A stretch of DNA of 25,528 bases. Source: UBA1535 sp002323775. Its GTDB lineage: Bacteria > Bacillota > Clostridia > Tissierellales > Sedimentibacteraceae. The stretch lies in contig DAMAHZ010000047.1 of assembly GCA_031993545.1 (NCBI GenBank), positions 1 to 25,528 on the forward strand, given 5' to 3'. The translations under genes and the position numbers were made by a program. Within the stretch, counting starts at the first letter, position 1. Every line of letters begins with the position of its first letter. Below are positions 23,296 through 25,528 of the stretch, piece after piece. The notes below the pieces were generated by a model that worked only from the letters and a program-made list of their open reading frames with translations, searched no databases and had not been told where the DNA came from.

Positions 23296-24159
23296 TCACT
23301 CCAATTTCTTATATAATTTTTCAATGTTTTCTAACATTAATCCGTTCTTAATTCCTTCTAATTCTTCATATCCCCATTCCGGAAATATTTCCCTTTGGCA
23401 TGCAAAGCAAAGTGCTACTAAACTTCCGGCTACTTCGTGCATAAGTTCTTCTTTTTTGTTGTATTGTCCATATCCCTTAAGAAAAGCATTTTTCGCATCT
23501 TCACTTAATTGTACAGTAACATTTTTTATGTCAGAAGCTATATATCCCTTTCCAAGCAAATTATAATCAAACATAAAAGCCCCATGCTCTTTTGATACAG
23601 CCATATTTGTGTAGTAAAAATCGTTGTATGTAAGTGTCTTTTCAGTTTTGTCTATCATTTCCCTCAAATAGCCTAGTTTTTCCTCGATAGCTTTCCACAC
23701 TAAGCTATCAGATGTATTTGTTTTTTGCTTTATAATCTGGATATTATCAAATGTGATACAATCTGTTTCCATATACATTCCGTCACCGTTTAATTTTACA
23801 TATTGCTTGCCTTTTTCATGTAAATTTTTGTACCATTTACCTAATGTAAAGCAAATATCCGGACTATTCATATCCTCTTTTTCTGCTAAACGCATATCAG
23901 AACTATGGCTTATATCATCCATGAGTATGGCTTTATCTGTATATGCAATCAAAGGGATAGTCAATACATTTAAGTCTTGGAGTATCAGATAATTTTTTAT
24001 TTCTCTCCTGAATTCTCCGTTTTCAAAATATTTTAAAACGTACTTTTTGTCGCAGTCTTGTACCTTGTATAAATGGACTCCATCCTTTGAACGCAAATTA
24101 GCAATCTGGTCATAATTAATATTCATTTTGTTAAGTTGATTTTTTATTGTATCTATCAT
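23296..24159 (-). CDS. APH/choline-kinase-like phosphotransferase
   Basis: This is a protein of about 287 residues with the protein-kinase-like APH fold. YVLKYF supplies the ATP-binding lysine, LTYNDFYYTN the catalytic loop with the aspartate and asparagine of the HxDxxxxN motif, and FMFDYN the metal-binding aspartate. The first histidine of the loop is tyrosine (YND). Family members phosphorylate aminoglycosides, macrolides, choline or other small alcohols; the acceptor is unknown. The frame is open to GTG 24237, overlapping the upstream methyltransferase. I prefer ATG 24159, which has GGAAG about 12 bases upstream and begins MIDTIKNQLNK, but ATG 24231 is possible. It is followed closely by the hydrolase/GNAT fusion, implying co-transcription. 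Confidence 0.82.
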   Translation of the reverse strand: MIDTIKNQLNKMNINYDQIANLRSKDGVHLYKVQDCDKKYVLKYFENGEFRREIKNYLILQDLNVLTIPLIAYTDKAILMDDISHSSDMRLAEKEDMNSPDICFTLGKWYKNLHEKGKQYVKLNGDGMYMETDCITFDNIQIIKQKTNTSDSLVWKAIEEKLGYLREMIDKTEKTLTYNDFYYTNMAVSKEHGAFMFDYNLLGKGYIASDIKNVTVQLSEDAKNAFLKGYGQYNKKEELMHEVAGSLVALCFACQREIFPEWGYEELEGIKNGLMLENIEKLYKKLE

Positions 24160-24208
24160 AACGTTTATACACTTCCATTCATTATGTCTTTTATCGTAGT
24201 CATAAAAA

Positions 24209-25060
24209 TTATTTTCCTCTGCCCTTTTCATTACCACGCTTAAAATTGCCTGTTTCCTTAGCCATAATCAGTTGTTTTTCAAGAAAATCTGCATCTTCAA
24301 TTTTTCTTATAAATTCTTCGCCTTTCTTTCCGCTAAGTGTAGTTACTTGTTTTCCACGCCAGGATATAAATACTTTTTTATCCTTTGTAATTTTATATGT
24401 AAAAACTTCATCATCTAAAATATTTCTTTTATCTACTATTTTATTTGATAACCTTAAAACTCCTGCACAATGCGATATTTGTGTAAATTCTACCTCTTTA
24501 AATGATTTTTCTATTTCATCAAATACTAAATAAAATTCCTCGTCATCCCAATTGTCTTCTCCACAATCTGATTTACATTTATCGTGCATTTTTCTTGTCT
24601 CAAAGGCTACATCACCAATTAAAATCATTCCCTTATTATTTAGTAGGTCTAAGAGTTTAGTTAAAAATTTAACCTTTTCAGTTTCATTTAAGTGATGTAG
24701 GGCATATGTACTTATGATAAAATCAAAGTTCTCATCCACTAGCTCATCGGGTATACCCTTTGAAAAATCATATTGAATTAACTTAGCCTCAGGCATTTTT
24801 TCTCTTGATATCTCTATCATTTTTTCAGAAAAGTCAATCCCCCAAATTTCATATCCATCATCATACAGTCTTTTTGTCAGAACACCTGTACCAAAGCCTA
24901 TATCTAATATTTTAGCTTCGTTTTTTACACGAATTTGATTGTATATTGTATTTAAGACATCCCTATATCCAGCGAATGGGTAATCGTTATCTTGTTCGCT
25001 CAAATTAACACTCTTATCATAATCGTCCGACCATAAATCAAAACCTTTATTATCCAGCAT
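24209..25060 (-). CDS. SAM-dependent methyltransferase fused to a small C-terminal domain
   Basis: This is a 283-residue protein. Residues 30-180 are a class I methyltransferase: motif I ILDIGFGTGVLTKRL (51-65), IWGIDFSEKMI, FDFIISTYALHHL and NKGMILIGDVAF. Residues 213-283 form an added module containing FISWRGKQVTTLSGKKGEEF and ending MAKETGNFKRGNE. I recall this module as a small stand-alone protein of about 65-70 residues in Clostridia, so it appears to be a fusion. GCGAGGAA lies before ATG 25060. Its substrate is unknown; the extra module may bind the target. Confidence 0.84.
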   Translation of the reverse strand: MLDNKGFDLWSDDYDKSVNLSEQDNDYPFAGYRDVLNTIYNQIRVKNEAKILDIGFGTGVLTKRLYDDGYEIWGIDFSEKMIEISREKMPEAKLIQYDFSKGIPDELVDENFDFIISTYALHHLNETEKVKFLTKLLDLLNNKGMILIGDVAFETRKMHDKCKSDCGEDNWDDEEFYLVFDEIEKSFKEVEFTQISHCAGVLRLSNKIVDKRNILDDEVFTYKITKDKKVFISWRGKQVTTLSGKKGEEFIRKIEDADFLEKQLIMAKETGNFKRGNEKGRGK

Positions 25061-25088
25061 AATTTCCTCGCTTTAATTTATCTGGAAA

Positions 25089-25116
25089 CGTGCTTTCTGC
25101 TGTTGCAAAAAGCACG
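25089..25116 (-). terminator. Hairpin between the small-peptide gene and the methyltransferase gene
   Basis: CGTGCTTT (25089-25096) and AAAGCACG (25109-25116) form a perfect eight-base-pair stem with a 12-base loop. On the minus strand it is followed by only three T residues before CC, so it is at best a weak terminator or an attenuator between the two genes. Confidence 0.45.
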
Positions 25117-25137
25117 CTCCTAAATTATTTATTTTTA

Positions 25138-25284
25138 TTATTTTATAGAATAGCAATTAAATGATATATATCCACTTTGATAGTCTCTTTTTATACTTTC
25201 AACTTTGTCTAAGTGTTCTTCTATTTGCTTCAAATCATATATTCTTTTATCTATTTTATCTGATTTTTTAAATAAACTTTTCAT
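25138..25284 (-). CDS. Small protein of 48 residues next to an ABC exporter
   Basis: AGGAGGG precedes ATG 25284 at ideal spacing, making this start better than the TTG frame start at 25323. The product begins MKSLFKKSDKIDKRIYDLKQ and is charged and helical for about 33 residues. It then changes to a tail rich in aromatic residues and serine with one cysteine (YQSGYISFNCYSIK). A charged leader followed by a short aromatic/Cys tail beside an exporter gene is the layout of secreted peptide precursors, but there is no double-glycine site or known family motif. Function is unknown. Confidence 0.6.
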   Translation of the reverse strand: MKSLFKKSDKIDKRIYDLKQIEEHLDKVESIKRDYQSGYISFNCYSIK

Positions 25285-25383
25285 TATATCCCTCCTAGTA
25301 TTTATCTTTCTTTTTAAGCTCAATTATTTTTTCATAAGTTATTTTATTGAACTTTTACTTTTGTTTGGGATATAAATACTTTA

Positions 25384-25528
25384 TTACCCCAATCTTTCTT
25401 GTGTTTTTTCTTCTTCAAATTGTTTTGTGTAAAGGTCATAGTAATAACCTTTTTTCCTTAATAGTTCTTTGTGTTCTCCTCTTTCTATAATCTTACCCTC
25501 TTTAACTACGTGAATTATGTCTGCCTTT
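25384..25528 (-). CDS. C-terminal end of an ABC exporter (ATPase domain)
   Basis: The frame is open from the right edge and ends in TAA at 25384-25386, giving 47 residues: KADIIHVVKEGKIIERGEHK followed by ELLRKKGYYYDLY and a charged tail. 'AD.I.V...G.I.E.G.H.ELL...G.Y..L' is the standard last part of the nucleotide-binding domain in MsbA/LmrA-type fused permease-ATPase transporters. Only the tail is in the window, so motif integrity and substrate cannot be judged. The 48-residue gene follows about 100 bases downstream on the same strand. Confidence 0.9.
   Translation of the reverse strand, partial: KADIIHVVKEGKIIERGEHKELLRKKGYYYDLYTKQFEEEKTQERLG

Noticed and set aside
1319..25060. Chromosomal integron (superintegron) cassette array
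   Set aside because: The same-strand run of small diverse genes suggested it, but I see no attC-like pairs of R' and R'' boxes recurring at the gene junctions and no integrase. Some genes are translationally coupled or abut (1747/1750, 15223/15242), which cassettes do not allow. Only one junction (19025-19046) has a vague CTAA...TTAG palindrome.

Overview
The window looks like chromosomal DNA of a low-GC Gram-positive anaerobe (Bacillota, Clostridia-like). The GC content is about 30% by eye, Shine-Dalgarno sites are strong and purine-rich (AGGAGG type), TTG and GTG starts are frequent, and the protein families (DUF3795, RNHCP, DUF2785, Lsa-type ABC-F, RimJ/RimL-type GNATs) are typical of Clostridia. 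I cannot name the species. I see no integrase, transposase, phage gene, tRNA, rRNA or CRISPR array.

Layout. The left edge (1-1287) carries three plus-strand genes: the 3' end of a gene that may be related to F420-0:glutamate ligases, a CDP-alcohol phosphatidyltransferase that appears to start at an AUA codon, and a cysteine-rich DUF3795 protein. Everything from 1319 to the right end lies on the minus strand, about 28 genes with short gaps and occasional overlaps. Read in transcription order from the right, these are: the end of an ABC exporter, a 48-residue peptide gene, a methyltransferase with an extra C-terminal domain, an aminoglycoside-phosphotransferase-like kinase, a serine-hydrolase/GNAT fusion, an Lsa-type ABC-F protein with a leader-peptide attenuator, two tandem GNAT paralogues, an RNHCP zinc-ribbon protein, a broken serine hydrolase, and a run of GNATs. 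A small HTH protein, a methyltransferase, a nitroreductase, an alpha/beta hydrolase, a DUF2785 protein, an ASCH protein, a nucleotidyltransferase, another methyltransferase, an AraC/GyrI regulator and a Gfo/Idh/MocA oxidoreductase are set among the GNATs.

How the genes fit together. Fourteen proteins carry GNAT acetyltransferase domains, and many of the others belong to folds known from antibiotic inactivation or target protection: ANT-like nucleotidyltransferase, APH-like kinase, streptothricin-acetyltransferase-like GNAT, ABC-F, beta-lactamase-fold hydrolases and nitroreductase. No single pathway links them. The inference is an accessory island of small-molecule-modifying and detoxifying enzymes, built by accretion and local duplication, with some decay.

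The best-supported new signal lies just upstream of the ABC-F gene. It is a 10-codon open reading frame with its own ribosome-binding site encoding MRLRKLAGLK, followed by four mutually exclusive pairing segments. This is the architecture of macrolide-dependent translational attenuation, and MRLR is the arrest motif known from the ErmD leader peptide.
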